Assembly (NCBI GenBank): GCA_038040195.1
Contig: JBBPIR010000001.1
Span: 145,661 to 209,660 of the forward strand
DNA: 64,000 bases
Origin: Chloroflexota bacterium
GTDB lineage: Bacteria; Chloroflexota; Limnocylindria; QHBO01
Reading direction: 5' to 3'
A program made the position numbers and the translations under genes. Under the pieces are notes generated by a model, which had not been told where the DNA came from, searched no databases, and saw only the letters and a list, made by a program, of their open reading frames with translations. Below are positions 33,048-42,408 of the stretch, piece after piece; the first letter of the stretch is position 1; the number at the start of each line of letters is the position of its first letter.

Positions 33048-34028
33048 ATGATCATCGAGGTCGACGGCCTCGCCAAGCACTTCGGCGAGATCGAGGCGGT
33101 CAAGGGCGTGACGTTCGGCGTGGAGCCGGGCGAGATCTTCGGCTTCCTGGGCCCCAATGGGGCAGGCAAGACGACGACCATCAACATGCTCTGTACCCTC
33201 ATCGCCCCCAGCGCGGGGTCCGCGCGGGTCAACGGTTTCGACGTGCGGCGTGAGCGCAGCGAAGTCCGCCGCTCCATCGGTCTGGTCTTCCAGCAGACGA
33301 CCCTGGACGAGTACCTGTCCGCCGAGCAGAACCTCCGCTTCCACGCCTATGCCTACGGCATCCCTGCCGAGCTGCGGGAGCAGCGCATGACCGAGCTGCT
33401 GGCCATGGTCGACCTGACTGACCGACGGAAGGGCGACGTGCGGAAGTACTCGGGCGGCATGAAGCGTCGGCTGGAGATCGCTCGCGGCCTGCTCCACCAC
33501 CCGCAAGTGTTATTCCTGGACGAGCCCACCCTGGGCCTGGACCCGCAGACCCGACGCCTGATCTGGGACTACCTGCGCGCGCTGCGCGAGCAGGAGGGGC
33601 TGACCATCTTCCTGACCACCCACTACATGGACGAGGCCGAGCACAGCGACCGGATCGCGGTCATCGACCACGGCCGAATCGTGGGCCTGGACACGCCCAA
33701 CGGGTTGAAGCGTTCCGTGGGAGGAGACCTGGTCACGATCGCGGCCGCCGACAACCAGGCCGCGGCGCTCGAGATCGGCGATCGGTACGGGACCGAGGCC
33801 GCCGTCCGCGACGGGACGGTGAGCTTCACCGTGTCCCACGGGCCCGAGTTCTTGCCCGAGTTCATTCGCAGCTTCAGCCAGCCGCTGGCATCGGTCACGG
33901 TGCGGCAGCCGACCCTGGACGACGTGTTCCTGCACCTGACCGGTCGCGAGATTCGCGACGAGGAGCTGGACTCACAGGAGCAGCTCGTGGCGCGCATGGC
34001 GCGCTTCCGAGGCCGCCAAAGCCGATGA
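33048..34028 (+). CDS. DrrA-like ABC transporter ATP-binding protein
   Basis: A 326-residue ATPase of the daunorubicin-resistance type. It begins at ATG 33048 and has Walker A GPNGAGKTT, signature KYSGGMKRRLE, and Walker B VLFLDEPTLGLD. The C-terminal domain holds the DrrA regulatory segment (RQPTLDDVFLHLTGREIRDEE). It powers the permease encoded immediately after, with which it shares an ATGA stop/start overlap. The exported substrate is unknown. Confidence 0.9.
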   Translation: MIIEVDGLAKHFGEIEAVKGVTFGVEPGEIFGFLGPNGAGKTTTINMLCTLIAPSAGSARVNGFDVRRERSEVRRSIGLVFQQTTLDEYLSAEQNLRFHAYAYGIPAELREQRMTELLAMVDLTDRRKGDVRKYSGGMKRRLEIARGLLHHPQVLFLDEPTLGLDPQTRRLIWDYLRALREQEGLTIFLTTHYMDEAEHSDRIAVIDHGRIVGLDTPNGLKRSVGGDLVTIAAADNQAAALEIGDRYGTEAAVRDGTVSFTVSHGPEFLPEFIRSFSQPLASVTVRQPTLDDVFLHLTGREIRDEELDSQEQLVARMARFRGRQSR

Positions 34029-34816
34029 CCGAGATCTGGCGCGGAACCTGGGTCGTGTCCTACCGCGAGCTGCTCCGCTTCGTCAACGAACGGTCGCGGC
34101 TCGTCGGCTCGTTCGCCCAGCCGCTGCTGTTCCTGGTCATCTTCGGGGCCGGATTCGGGAACCTGATCGGCTCGCTGGCGCCGGGGGTGGATTTCATCCA
34201 GTTCATGTATCCCGGGATCATCGCCATGGGCGTGCTGACCACGTCCCTGTTCGCAGGCGTGAGCGTGGTCTGGGACCGCGAGTTCGGCTTCCTGCGCGAG
34301 CTGCTGGTGGCTCCCCTGGGGCGGGCCGGGATCGTGCTCGGCAAGGCGATCGGCGCCTGCGTGGTGGCGGTCCTCCAGGTGTTCCTGATGCTGCTCATCG
34401 CGCCCGTCGTTGGCGTGGACCTGAATGTCGGGATGGTGGCCCTCCTCGTCCCGGTCGTCTTCGTGCTGTCCATTGCCCTGTCCGGGCTGGGGATCCTGGT
34501 CGCCAGCTTCATGCGCTCGCAGCAGGGCTTCCAGCTCATCATCCAGCTGCTGATCTTCCCGCTCATCTTCCTGGCCGGGGTCTTCTTCCCGGTCAACCAG
34601 GCGCCGGATTGGCTCCAGGTGTTGAGCAAGTTCAACCCGCTAACCTACGGGGTGGACGCCATCCGCCAGGTGTTCCTGGGGAGCGACGCCGCCGCGTCAC
34701 TGGGCGTCACGGTGGGCGGCCACGTCATGACCCTGCCCGAGGAGGTGGCCCTGATGGCGGTCTTCGCGATCGTGCTGCTGGGCGCCGCGGTGTGGGGCTT
34801 CAACCGCCAGGAGTAG
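34025..34816 (+). CDS. DrrB-like ABC-2 type transporter permease
   Basis: A 263-residue permease with six membrane helices and the ABC-2 signature region SVVWDREFGFLRELLVAPLG in the cytoplasmic loop. FPLIFLAGVFFPVNQAPDWL in the last third is typical of the family. It overlaps the ATPase gene by four bases and precedes the protease gene by 5 bases. Confidence 0.9.
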   Translation: MTEIWRGTWVVSYRELLRFVNERSRLVGSFAQPLLFLVIFGAGFGNLIGSLAPGVDFIQFMYPGIIAMGVLTTSLFAGVSVVWDREFGFLRELLVAPLGRAGIVLGKAIGACVVAVLQVFLMLLIAPVVGVDLNVGMVALLVPVVFVLSIALSGLGILVASFMRSQQGFQLIIQLLIFPLIFLAGVFFPVNQAPDWLQVLSKFNPLTYGVDAIRQVFLGSDAAASLGVTVGGHVMTLPEEVALMAVFAIVLLGAAVWGFNRQE

Positions 34817-34821
34817 TCGCC

Positions 34822-35862
34822 ATGCCGCCACCCTCCACGCACCGCCGTTCCGCGCCCCGCCTCCGACTCGTGGCCGACGCAATCGACGCCAGCCTGCCTG
34901 CCTCGCGCGCAACTCCCCCGGAGGCTGACACCGACCCGCTCGATGCGTACTCACGCATCGTGACCGCCGTTGCGGAGCGCCTCCTGCGCCAGGTCGTCCT
35001 GCTCCGGGTGGAGGGCGGGAACGGTCGCCGGGCCCGATCCGGGGTGGGATCGGGCGTGGTGGTCAGCCAGGACGGGTTCATCCTGACCTCGGCCCACGTC
35101 CTGGCCGGCGCCCGGGAGGGTGTGGCGGCGTTCTCGGACGGGCGGGAGCTCAAGATCGAGATCGTCGGCCGCGATCCTCTGTCCGACATGGCGGTCGTCC
35201 GGGTGGATGGCGGCCGGCTCGAGGCCGCCGAGCTGGGGGATGCGGACCGGCTCAAGGTGGGCCAGCTGGTGGTGGCCGTGGGCTCTCCGCTCGGGCTGGC
35301 GGGCTCCGTCACGGCAGGCGTGGTGAGCGCCCTGGGCCGGTCATTGCCGACCCAGACCGGCAGCGCGACGCGGATTGTCGAGAACGTCATCCAGACCGAC
35401 GCCGCCCTGAACCCGGGTAACTCCGGCGGCGCACTGGCCGATGCCGGTGGCCAGGTCGTGGGCATCAACACGGCGGTGGCCGCGATCGGGGTGGGCCTGG
35501 CCGTGCCCATCAACGCCGCGACCCGGCGCATCATTGGCGCCCTGATGCGAGATGGACGGTTCCGGCGCGCGTTCCTGGGGATAGCCGGAATGCGGCGGCC
35601 GCTTCCACCGCGCGTGGCGCGGGCCCTGGGTCGGGCGGCGGGGATCGGCCTGACCGAGGTCGTCCGCAGCAGCCCGGCCGAGGCAGCCGGCTTGCGCGAC
35701 GGCGATCTGATCCTCGACGTTGACGGTCAGCCGGTGGGCGATGCGAGCGACCTTCAGCGCCTTATGGTGGGCGAGACGATCGGGCGTCCGCTGCCGATCC
35801 GTATCCTGCGCATCGGGGAGGTTCGCGATTTGACTATCGTCCCAGTGGAGCTGAAGCCGTGA
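34822..35862 (+). CDS. HtrA-like trypsin-type serine protease with PDZ domain
   Basis: A 346-residue S1C protease starting at ATG 34822. The triad is H92 (LTSAHVLAG), D122 (DPLSDMAVVRV) and S201 (NPGNSGGALAD). One PDZ domain (about 255-340) ends the protein. No signal peptide or membrane anchor precedes the protease domain, so unlike DegP/DegS it may act in the cytoplasm or be exported in another way. It lies 5 bases after the ABC permease gene and overlaps the DUF1232 gene as GTGA. Confidence 0.85.
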   Translation: MPPPSTHRRSAPRLRLVADAIDASLPASRATPPEADTDPLDAYSRIVTAVAERLLRQVVLLRVEGGNGRRARSGVGSGVVVSQDGFILTSAHVLAGAREGVAAFSDGRELKIEIVGRDPLSDMAVVRVDGGRLEAAELGDADRLKVGQLVVAVGSPLGLAGSVTAGVVSALGRSLPTQTGSATRIVENVIQTDAALNPGNSGGALADAGGQVVGINTAVAAIGVGLAVPINAATRRIIGALMRDGRFRRAFLGIAGMRRPLPPRVARALGRAAGIGLTEVVRSSPAEAAGLRDGDLILDVDGQPVGDASDLQRLMVGETIGRPLPIRILRIGEVRDLTIVPVELKP

Positions 35863-36341
35863 GCGCCGCCGATCCGTTCCCGCGCCAACGGTTCGGGGCG
35901 CTTGTCCGGCGTCTGCCGCGCTACGCCCGCCTGGCGTGGACCCTCAGCCGTCATCCGAAGGTCACTGGCCGGCGTCGGGCGGCCCTGGTGGCCGCCGCGG
36001 TGTACGTCCTGTCACCGATCGACCTCGTGCCGGGTTTCATTCCGGTGGCGGGCCAGCTTGACGACGCCGCTGTCGTGCTGATCGGCCTCAGCCTGGCGTT
36101 GCGGAGCCTGACACCGGCGGAGCGGGCGGCCGCGCTGGCCTCGGCCAATCTGGCCGCGGGCGATATCCAGGACGACTTGGCCACCATTCGCGCCTGCTAC
36201 ACCTGGATGGGGCGTACCGGGTTTCGGCTGGGGCGCCGCGGGGCGGGCTTGCTGGCCAGGGGAGCTGGCCGGGTCGCGCGCCGGGTGGCATCCGGCGTGA
36301 GCGGCCGCCTGCGCCGAACCAACGAGGACGACGCGGGCTAG
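35859..36341 (+). CDS. DUF1232 (YkvA-type) protein
   Basis: A 160-residue protein starting at GTG 35859 within the protease stop. The DUF1232 core VAAAVYVLSPIDLVPGFIPVAGQLDDAAV is distinctive. The C-terminus is Arg/Gly-rich. The function of the family is unknown; it is usually membrane-associated. It is the last gene of the DrrAB/HtrA unit and ends two bases from the convergent HAD gene. Confidence 0.85.
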   Translation: MSAADPFPRQRFGALVRRLPRYARLAWTLSRHPKVTGRRRAALVAAAVYVLSPIDLVPGFIPVAGQLDDAAVVLIGLSLALRSLTPAERAAALASANLAAGDIQDDLATIRACYTWMGRTGFRLGRRGAGLLARGAGRVARRVASGVSGRLRRTNEDDAG

Positions 36342-36342
36342 G

Positions 36343-37002
36343 TCAGCCGATCCCCAGCTCGTCCAGCGAGGCGTCCAGCTCGGCGGGGTCGCGGTAGACC
36401 CTGAACGCGCCGGCAGCCAACAGCTCGTCCCCGCCGTAGCCGCCGGTCAGCAAACCCACCGACAGCATCCCCGCCCGTCGCGCAGCAAGCAGGTCCCACA
36501 CCGCGTCGCCGACCACGGTCACGTCGCGGATCTGGACCCCCATCCGCTCCTGGCAGGCGAGGAACAGGTCCGGCTCCGGCTTGGCCCGCATGACATCTCC
36601 ACGCTCGACGACGACTACCCCCTGGGCCACTCCCAGCGCCTCGAGAGAGTCGTTGATCTCCGGCCGGCGTCCTGAGGTGGCGATCCCGTACGGCACGCCG
36701 CCCTCGGTCAGGTGGCGCAGTAGATCCGCGGCTCCAGGCAGCGGGCGTCGCTCGGGCAGCAGCTCGCGAAACAGCTGGCCGTGGCGCTGCTGGACGTCCT
36801 CGATTTCCTGGTCGCTGAGCGGGCGCCCCAGCTCGCGAGCGACGGCCCGCGTGAACAGCCCGCCGCTCATCCCCATCCGCCGATGGATCCGCCAGCCCTC
36901 GATGGGCATGCCGGCCTCGGCCAGCGCGCGCTGCCAGGCGAACACGTGGGCGTAGACGGTGTCGATGAGGGTTCCGTCCAGGTCGAAGATGAGCGCCCGC
37001 AC
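36343..37002 (-). CDS. HAD superfamily hydrolase (phosphatase-like)
   Basis: A 219-residue HAD hydrolase. Motif I is FDLDGTLIDT with nucleophile Asp, motif II is YGIATSGRR, motif III is the Lys in MRAKPEPDLF, and motif IV is VVGDAVWDLLAARRAGM. The cap region resembles phosphoglycolate phosphatase or beta-phosphoglucomutase types. The substrate is unknown. It lies 48 bases downstream of the glycan operon on the same strand and may be its last gene. Confidence 0.85.
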   Translation of the reverse strand: MRALIFDLDGTLIDTVYAHVFAWQRALAEAGMPIEGWRIHRRMGMSGGLFTRAVARELGRPLSDQEIEDVQQRHGQLFRELLPERRPLPGAADLLRHLTEGGVPYGIATSGRRPEINDSLEALGVAQGVVVVERGDVMRAKPEPDLFLACQERMGVQIRDVTVVGDAVWDLLAARRAGMLSVGLLTGGYGGDELLAAGAFRVYRDPAELDASLDELGIG

Positions 37003-37050
37003 GGCGACAGGGTAGCGCTCGCGGACCGATACGAGGTAGCCGAGACTGAT

Positions 37051-37989
37051 CTAGCGCCGACCCGCGCCGGCGGTACCTCCCACGATCTCCGCCCGGCCTG
37101 CCGGAAGCAGGAGCGCTGCGGCACCGACGGCCGCGGTCAGCACCAGCGACAGACGGGCCAGCAGCGAAGCCGCGATCGCCGATTCGGCCGGCAGGCCGAT
37201 GCCGACGAACAGCAACGTCAGGGCGGCTTCCTGGACGCCGAGGCCACTCGGGGTGAGCGGAATGAGGAGGCTGACCCGGGCGACCGCGACCGCGGCCAGA
37301 GCCGCCAGCGACGCCGCGCCCGGGTCGACCGCCAGGACGACGAGGAAGGTCAGGCCGACGCCCATCGCATGAAAGAGGACCCCGAGCGCCAGACCGATGC
37401 CCACCGCGCCCGCCAACCGCCGGCGGTCTTGCGCACCCGGGCCGAGAAGTCGATCACGCAGGGGCCGCAGCCGGCCGGGACCCACTGACACCAGACTGGC
37501 GATGCCGAGCACAACCCCGGCGAGGACCAGGGCGCCGATGGTCACGCCCACCGCGAAGTCGGTCGGTCGGGATGCGATGAGGAGCGCGGCTGCGCCCACG
37601 AGGCTGACCGCCAGGTAGCTCGTCGCGCGCTGGACCACGATCGGCAGTACTGCAGTCCGGACGCCCTCCCCCGAGCCGCGCACCACAGCCACCCGGTATG
37701 CGTCGCTCCCGAGGTTGGCCGGCGTGAACCCGCCCAGCGCCTGCGCCGCGTAGTAGAGGCGGACCGTCGGCCACCAGTCGAGTCGGAGCCCGACCAGGCG
37801 CCGCGCCAGGGTTCGCCATGTGGCGGCCCCAAGCAGGTGCAGGGATGACAGGCCGACCACCCCGAATAGCACCAACGGCAGGTTGGCGTCCCCCAAGCGG
37901 CCACCGATGCCCGTCGCGTCGAAGGTCAGGACCAGGGCCACCAGGATCGCGATCCCGATCCCCCAGCGCGCCAGGTTCCGCGCCGTCAC
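37051..37989 (-). CDS. Lysylphosphatidylglycerol synthase-like (UPF0104) membrane protein
   Basis: A 312-residue protein with about eight membrane helices and the family features of the LPG synthase/AglD flippase-like fold, including YYAAQALGGFTPANLGSDAYRV and SLLIPLTPSGLGVQEAALTLL. The catalytic aminoacyl-transferase domain of MprF is absent. Such proteins accompany polysaccharide assembly and may move lipid-linked sugars. GTG 37989 overlaps the stop of the pyruvyl transferase gene. Confidence 0.8.
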   Translation of the reverse strand: MTARNLARWGIGIAILVALVLTFDATGIGGRLGDANLPLVLFGVVGLSSLHLLGAATWRTLARRLVGLRLDWWPTVRLYYAAQALGGFTPANLGSDAYRVAVVRGSGEGVRTAVLPIVVQRATSYLAVSLVGAAALLIASRPTDFAVGVTIGALVLAGVVLGIASLVSVGPGRLRPLRDRLLGPGAQDRRRLAGAVGIGLALGVLFHAMGVGLTFLVVLAVDPGAASLAALAAVAVARVSLLIPLTPSGLGVQEAALTLLFVGIGLPAESAIAASLLARLSLVLTAAVGAAALLLPAGRAEIVGGTAGAGRR

Positions 37990-38993
37990 GAGGCCGCCTT
38001 GCGGACCGGCACCAGTCGTCGGATGTGACCGATCAACGCCGCAGCGTCAGGTTCGACCGCCGTCTGGCCGCGCTCGGCCAGCCAGGTCCGACACTTGTCC
38101 GCGTAGGCGATCGGGATGGTCGGAACGCCGGCCCGAGTCGCGAACAGGAGGCTGTGGTACCGCATGCACACCGCGGCGGCCAGGTGCCCAAAGGCCGCCA
38201 GCACCTGCGCAGGATGGGGTGTGCCCTCGAGGACGCGGAGGCGCGGCTCCCGCGCCTGGAGCTGGCGCGCCATCAGGAGATCGTTGTGCCCGGCTACGAA
38301 CGGGTGCTGGCTCATCGGGATGAAGCAGAACTGCAGCTCAGGAAGCGCGTCGATGCATTCCGCCACCGCGGCCAGCACCGCCCCGGACACCTCCGGATTC
38401 ACGGCGGTCAGGCTCAGTCCCACGATCGGTCGCCGGGGGTCAAGCCCCGCGGATCGCAGCAGCGCGGCCCCGACGGCTGGAGGAGCTGCCGGCAGCCAGG
38501 CTGACAGGTCGGGGCCGACCGCGGCGTCGACCCCCCAATCGCGCAGCACCTCAGCCGAGCGTCGGTCCCGAACGAGGACCTGAGTGGCGCGCCGGGCGAG
38601 GTGCCGCAGTGCGAGTGCCGTGGTGGCAGGGAGGGCTCGGTCGACACCCACCCCGTGCAGCACGACCGTGACGCCGATCACGGAGGCAGCCAGACCGTAC
38701 GCCGGCAGCAGTCGTCCCACCAGGCCCATGTCCGCGCCGAACAGCCCGCCGCCGCCGATGACCAGCGTCCGATGGCGGAGGAGCTCGCGGGGTGCCGCGG
38801 CGATGGGGACGGCCCGAACCTCGTGCATCGCCGCCGTCTCGGCGGGCAGGCGCGAAACGACGGTTACCCGCCGCCCGTCCAGGGTGCGTAGCAGGCTCGA
38901 GAGGATCGCTTCGTCACCGACGTTCCGGTAGCCGTATCCACCGACCACCAGGATCGGTTCCGGGAGACCCGTCGACCGCGACGCGGAACTCAC
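37986..38993 (-). CDS. Polysaccharide pyruvyl transferase family protein (CsaB-like)
   Basis: A 335-residue protein; GTG 38993 overlaps the stop of the previous gene as GTGA, and the longer open frame is antisense. Typical features are VVGGYGYRNVGDEAILSSLL, LVIGGGGLFG, LHGVGVDRAL, SLTAVNPEVSG and the late CMRYHSLLFATRAGVPTIPI. CsaB adds pyruvate ketals to cell-wall polysaccharides that anchor S-layer proteins with SLH domains. This gene suggests a pyruvylated surface glycan. Confidence 0.85.
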   Translation of the reverse strand: MSSASRSTGLPEPILVVGGYGYRNVGDEAILSSLLRTLDGRRVTVVSRLPAETAAMHEVRAVPIAAAPRELLRHRTLVIGGGGLFGADMGLVGRLLPAYGLAASVIGVTVVLHGVGVDRALPATTALALRHLARRATQVLVRDRRSAEVLRDWGVDAAVGPDLSAWLPAAPPAVGAALLRSAGLDPRRPIVGLSLTAVNPEVSGAVLAAVAECIDALPELQFCFIPMSQHPFVAGHNDLLMARQLQAREPRLRVLEGTPHPAQVLAAFGHLAAAVCMRYHSLLFATRAGVPTIPIAYADKCRTWLAERGQTAVEPDAAALIGHIRRLVPVRKAAS

Positions 38994-41203
38994 CGTCGTG
39001 CGCCCGGCGCGAGGAGATCGTCGCGAACGAGGACGGCATACGGACCCGAGGTGTGCATCACGTGGAAGCCGAGGGCCTCGAGTCGCTGGCGCCGAAACGC
39101 GAACGACGGATCGGAGGCGAGCATGAGGGCTGCGCCAACCTGGTGAGTTGCCACCAGCCCCTCTGGATCGAGCACCCCCAGCCCGACCGACGGCCCCGAC
39201 CCGGTCAACGCCGTGACGAGTACATCCAGGCGCGACGAGCCCGCGGTTCGGATCCGCAACCCGCCGCTGGTGGTCGGCTCGATGACCGCATCGGCCTGTA
39301 CGGCAAAGATCCGCAGGCACGGATCCTGGGCGCCGATCCGGGTGAAGCAGACGCGTGCTCCTCGGCCGGTGATGTCGATCAGCGTGAAGCTCATGCCCTG
39401 CGGCGGCGACAGGACGCTCTCGAGCCCCACCCCACTCGTCAGGTCGGCGAGTCGCAGCGTAGCCCCGTCCTGCCACAGCCGGACGGTCCGCACCAGCGTC
39501 ACCGGAGTGGTGCCCGCCACGCCCTGCCAGTCGGTGCGCATGCTGGCAACGCGATCGGTCCATTCTCGCCGGACGTCGACTGCCGTCAGCTCAGCCGCGG
39601 TTGCCTCGCCGTCGACCGAGAAGACCCGGGTGGCGGATGGCGGCAGGCGCAGCAGCTCGACGTACTCGCCGCCGTGGTTGGCGCCCAGCAGCAGGCCGGT
39701 GGGCACTGCCAGCTCCCCGGCCATGGCCTGGTCGGTGAACTTGAGGAAGAAGAACTCGTTGGTCAGGGCCGCGGTGGAGCGCAGCAGCGCATCCGCGTCG
39801 ACGCTGCGCTGCCACTCGACCGGCCGGAAGGCGTACCGGACCGGCAGGCTGAAAAGCGCCTCGCGGCCGGTCAGCCCCTCGAGCCACTTCCCGTCACGGA
39901 CCGCGGTCAGCACCGCCAGGTCGCTGTCAGGCAACGCCTGGTCGACCCACAGGACAGCTTCGGTCAGCGCGTCGGCGTCGCGCGGCTGGTAGGTCGTTGC
40001 CTGGCGGTCGTAGCGCGAGACCGCGAACGGAATGGCGGCCAGGACCACGACCCCGGCAGCCGCCAGGACCCATGCCGATGGCCGGCTGCGGGGCGCCACG
40101 GCATGCAGGTAGAGGCCGAACCAGCGGGCAAGTCCGAGGAGCGCGAGGGCGGACGCCACGACCAGCGGGGCCAGCAGGACCGGCGCGAAGCGGGGGTAGT
40201 CAGTCGAGGCACCGATCACGACCGCGGCCAGCAGCGACCCCCACGTGACGCCGGTCCAGGCCAGCAGGACCATGAACCGATCCACCGTGCGGCGGAGGGC
40301 TTCGGTCAGCGCACCGAGGCCCACGGTCGCCATCCCGACCACGATCACGACACCGGTCGGCCAGTAGTCGAACAGGGCACTGAACAGCCGCTCCGGGCCT
40401 CGATAGCCAAGGCTGGCCGGGTTGGTGACGTAGTCGCCGCTGGCGGGCAGGAGGACCACCAGCCAGTAGGCGGCAATGGCCGCCAGGCCGATGGCCACCG
40501 GCACCAGCGCATTGCGCAGCAGCGGCCAGCCCAGCCGCCGCAGCCGGAAGACGCCGACTCCTGCAACCGCGAGACCCACCGGCACCGCCACCGTTCCGGC
40601 GCCGACGTGCGAGAGGGCAGCCAAGGCAAGGGCCACGCTGCCGAGCGCCCACCACGACCGCTCCAGCCGCGGGCCACGACCAGCCCGCACGAAGGCGGCC
40701 ACGCTGAGCGAGGTGAACATCACCGAGCCTGCCTGCAGGAGGCCACCGAACGCGAACAGCTCCAGGTAGCGGTCGGTCACCAGGAGGCCGATCACCACGG
40801 CGAACACCCCGGCCAGGGGACGGCGCCCAAGAGCCAGCCCGGCCACGAAGAAGCTCAAACCCAGGCCCGCCATCAGCAGCACGTTGACGATCTGGAGGGC
40901 CCACACCGGGTCCGGCACAAAGAACTGGACCATGGCCAGGAACAGCGGGATCATCGGCGGCAGCGCCGAGATCGTCCGGTATTCCGGGACGTCCTGACCC
41001 AGGTAGAAGCGCGAGGTCATGAGCCACTGGCCGTAGTCGCCCCGCGCCGCTATCGGGGTACTTGCCAACACCAGGGCCAATCCACCGAGGACGGCGAGCA
41101 AGAGGAGCGCAGAGGCGAGTGGCTCGACCCGCGGCAATCGGGCCATCCCAATCCGCCCGACCTGCCCGACCCGCGTGGTCATCGCCCGCGCGGTCATCGC
41201 CAT
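38990..41203 (-). CDS. Large multispanning membrane protein of glycan cluster
   Basis: A 737-residue protein with about 11-12 membrane helices in the first 470 residues and a C-terminal extracytoplasmic domain of about 260. ATG 41203 is chosen because GGAGG lies 5 bases upstream; ATG 41197 would give an exact ATGA overlap instead. The layout (short first loop with YGQWLMTSRFYLGQDVPEYR, then repeated helices) resembles GT-C glycosyltransferases that use lipid-linked sugars, but I see no clear catalytic motif. It sits between the GT4 and CsaB-like genes. Confidence 0.7.
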   Translation of the reverse strand: MAMTARAMTTRVGQVGRIGMARLPRVEPLASALLLLAVLGGLALVLASTPIAARGDYGQWLMTSRFYLGQDVPEYRTISALPPMIPLFLAMVQFFVPDPVWALQIVNVLLMAGLGLSFFVAGLALGRRPLAGVFAVVIGLLVTDRYLELFAFGGLLQAGSVMFTSLSVAAFVRAGRGPRLERSWWALGSVALALAALSHVGAGTVAVPVGLAVAGVGVFRLRRLGWPLLRNALVPVAIGLAAIAAYWLVVLLPASGDYVTNPASLGYRGPERLFSALFDYWPTGVVIVVGMATVGLGALTEALRRTVDRFMVLLAWTGVTWGSLLAAVVIGASTDYPRFAPVLLAPLVVASALALLGLARWFGLYLHAVAPRSRPSAWVLAAAGVVVLAAIPFAVSRYDRQATTYQPRDADALTEAVLWVDQALPDSDLAVLTAVRDGKWLEGLTGREALFSLPVRYAFRPVEWQRSVDADALLRSTAALTNEFFFLKFTDQAMAGELAVPTGLLLGANHGGEYVELLRLPPSATRVFSVDGEATAAELTAVDVRREWTDRVASMRTDWQGVAGTTPVTLVRTVRLWQDGATLRLADLTSGVGLESVLSPPQGMSFTLIDITGRGARVCFTRIGAQDPCLRIFAVQADAVIEPTTSGGLRIRTAGSSRLDVLVTALTGSGPSVGLGVLDPEGLVATHQVGAALMLASDPSFAFRRQRLEALGFHVMHTSGPYAVLVRDDLLAPGARR

Positions 41204-42408
41204 GACAACCTCCGCAGTCGAGCCTCGGCCGACTCCTCGGGTTGTGCCACCTCGAGGTAGACCTGCTCCATGTCGAGGGCAACCCGATCCCAATCCCAGC
41301 GCTGCGCCGACTGGGTCGCGGCCGCACGCATGAGGTCCATCCGGAACTGATCGCCGAGGAGGGAGCGCAGCGCGCCGGCCAGCGCATCGGCGCTCGGATC
41401 GCACACCAGCCCATCCACCCCGTCACGAATCAGGCCCGGCGCCGCGCTGAACGGGCTGCGGATCACGATCGGCACTAGGCCAGCCGCCTGGCCCTCGACG
41501 GCCGCGATGCCAAAGCCCTCGCGCACCGATGGCAGGACCAGTATCCGAGAAGCCTTGAGCAGGGAGAGCTTCTCGGCTTCGCTGACGTGGCCCAGGAACC
41601 AGACTTGCTGCCCCAGGCTGAGCTCGGCGACCTGGGCTTCCAGCTGCCGGCGTTCGGGACCATCCCCGATCACGAGGCAGCGAAGGGTGGGGAACTGAGC
41701 TCGCAGGCGGTCCACCGCGTCGATCAGGAGATCGACCCGCTTGTCTTCGATCAGGCGACCCACAAAGACGATGTCGGAGGTGACCCCGGAGCTCCGCGCG
41801 GTGGCGAACGCCTCCAGGGGAAGTCCGTTGCCCACCACCCGGATCCGTTCCTCCGGCAACCCCGCGTCCGCCAACCGGTCCGCGGTGAACGGAGACACCG
41901 CCACCTGCTGGTGACCGAGGCGCACGGCTCCGGCCTCGGTCGATCGGGCAACCCGGGCCACAAGGCCCCGATGGCCGAGGTACTCCACCCAGTGGTCGCC
42001 CCAGAATTCGTGCCACGTCGCCACGATCCGCGTCTTCGTGAAGCGCGCCGCGAGCGAGCAGGCGTACAGGGGCACGTACGGCGTGGCGGCGCAATCGATC
42101 ACGTCGTAGCGACCACTTCGGACGGCGGGCATGAGGCGAGCGGCAAAGCTGACCGCCTCGCGCACGGTCCGCTTCCCATCGGCCCCGTACATGCGCGCAG
42201 GCGTGCCCACCCCGTGCAGGGCGATCCCGTCCTGGGTCAGGTCCGCGGGGCCGTCCCAGAATTGCCAGGTGATGTAGTGAACCTCGTGCCGGGCGCTGAG
42301 CCGTTGGGCCAGCTCGAGAAAACGTCGCTCAGCGCCCCCCATCAGGAAGGGGTACAGCGCGTCGTAGACGTAGGCGATCCGCAGCCGCCGGCGATATAGG
42401 TCACTCAC
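41194..42408 (-). CDS. Glycosyltransferase family 4
   Basis: A 404-residue GT-B enzyme starting at GTG 42408 inside the previous stop. The N-terminal part holds AYVYDALYPFLMGGAERRFLELAQRL, and the nucleotide-sugar half holds VFVGRLIEDKRVDLLIDA and the E-x7-E motif in REGFGIAAVEGQAAGL. It transfers a sugar from a nucleotide donor to a growing glycan. The open frame upstream is antisense-like and was not used. Confidence 0.88.
   Translation of the reverse strand: MSDLYRRRLRIAYVYDALYPFLMGGAERRFLELAQRLSARHEVHYITWQFWDGPADLTQDGIALHGVGTPARMYGADGKRTVREAVSFAARLMPAVRSGRYDVIDCAATPYVPLYACSLAARFTKTRIVATWHEFWGDHWVEYLGHRGLVARVARSTEAGAVRLGHQQVAVSPFTADRLADAGLPEERIRVVGNGLPLEAFATARSSGVTSDIVFVGRLIEDKRVDLLIDAVDRLRAQFPTLRCLVIGDGPERRQLEAQVAELSLGQQVWFLGHVSEAEKLSLLKASRILVLPSVREGFGIAAVEGQAAGLVPIVIRSPFSAAPGLIRDGVDGLVCDPSADALAGALRSLLGDQFRMDLMRAAATQSAQRWDWDRVALDMEQVYLEVAQPEESAEARLRRLSWR

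Noticed and set aside
37986-39563. Long version of the pyruvyl transferase frame (525 codons)
   Set aside because: The first 190 codons are a shadow of the membrane-protein gene; GTG 38993 overlaps the upstream stop and matches the family start.
38792-41260. Long plus-strand frame (822 codons) opposite the glycan genes
   Set aside because: Its composition is Arg/Gly/His/Gln-rich and lacks any domain; it is the GC-driven antisense shadow of the membrane protein and CsaB-like genes.
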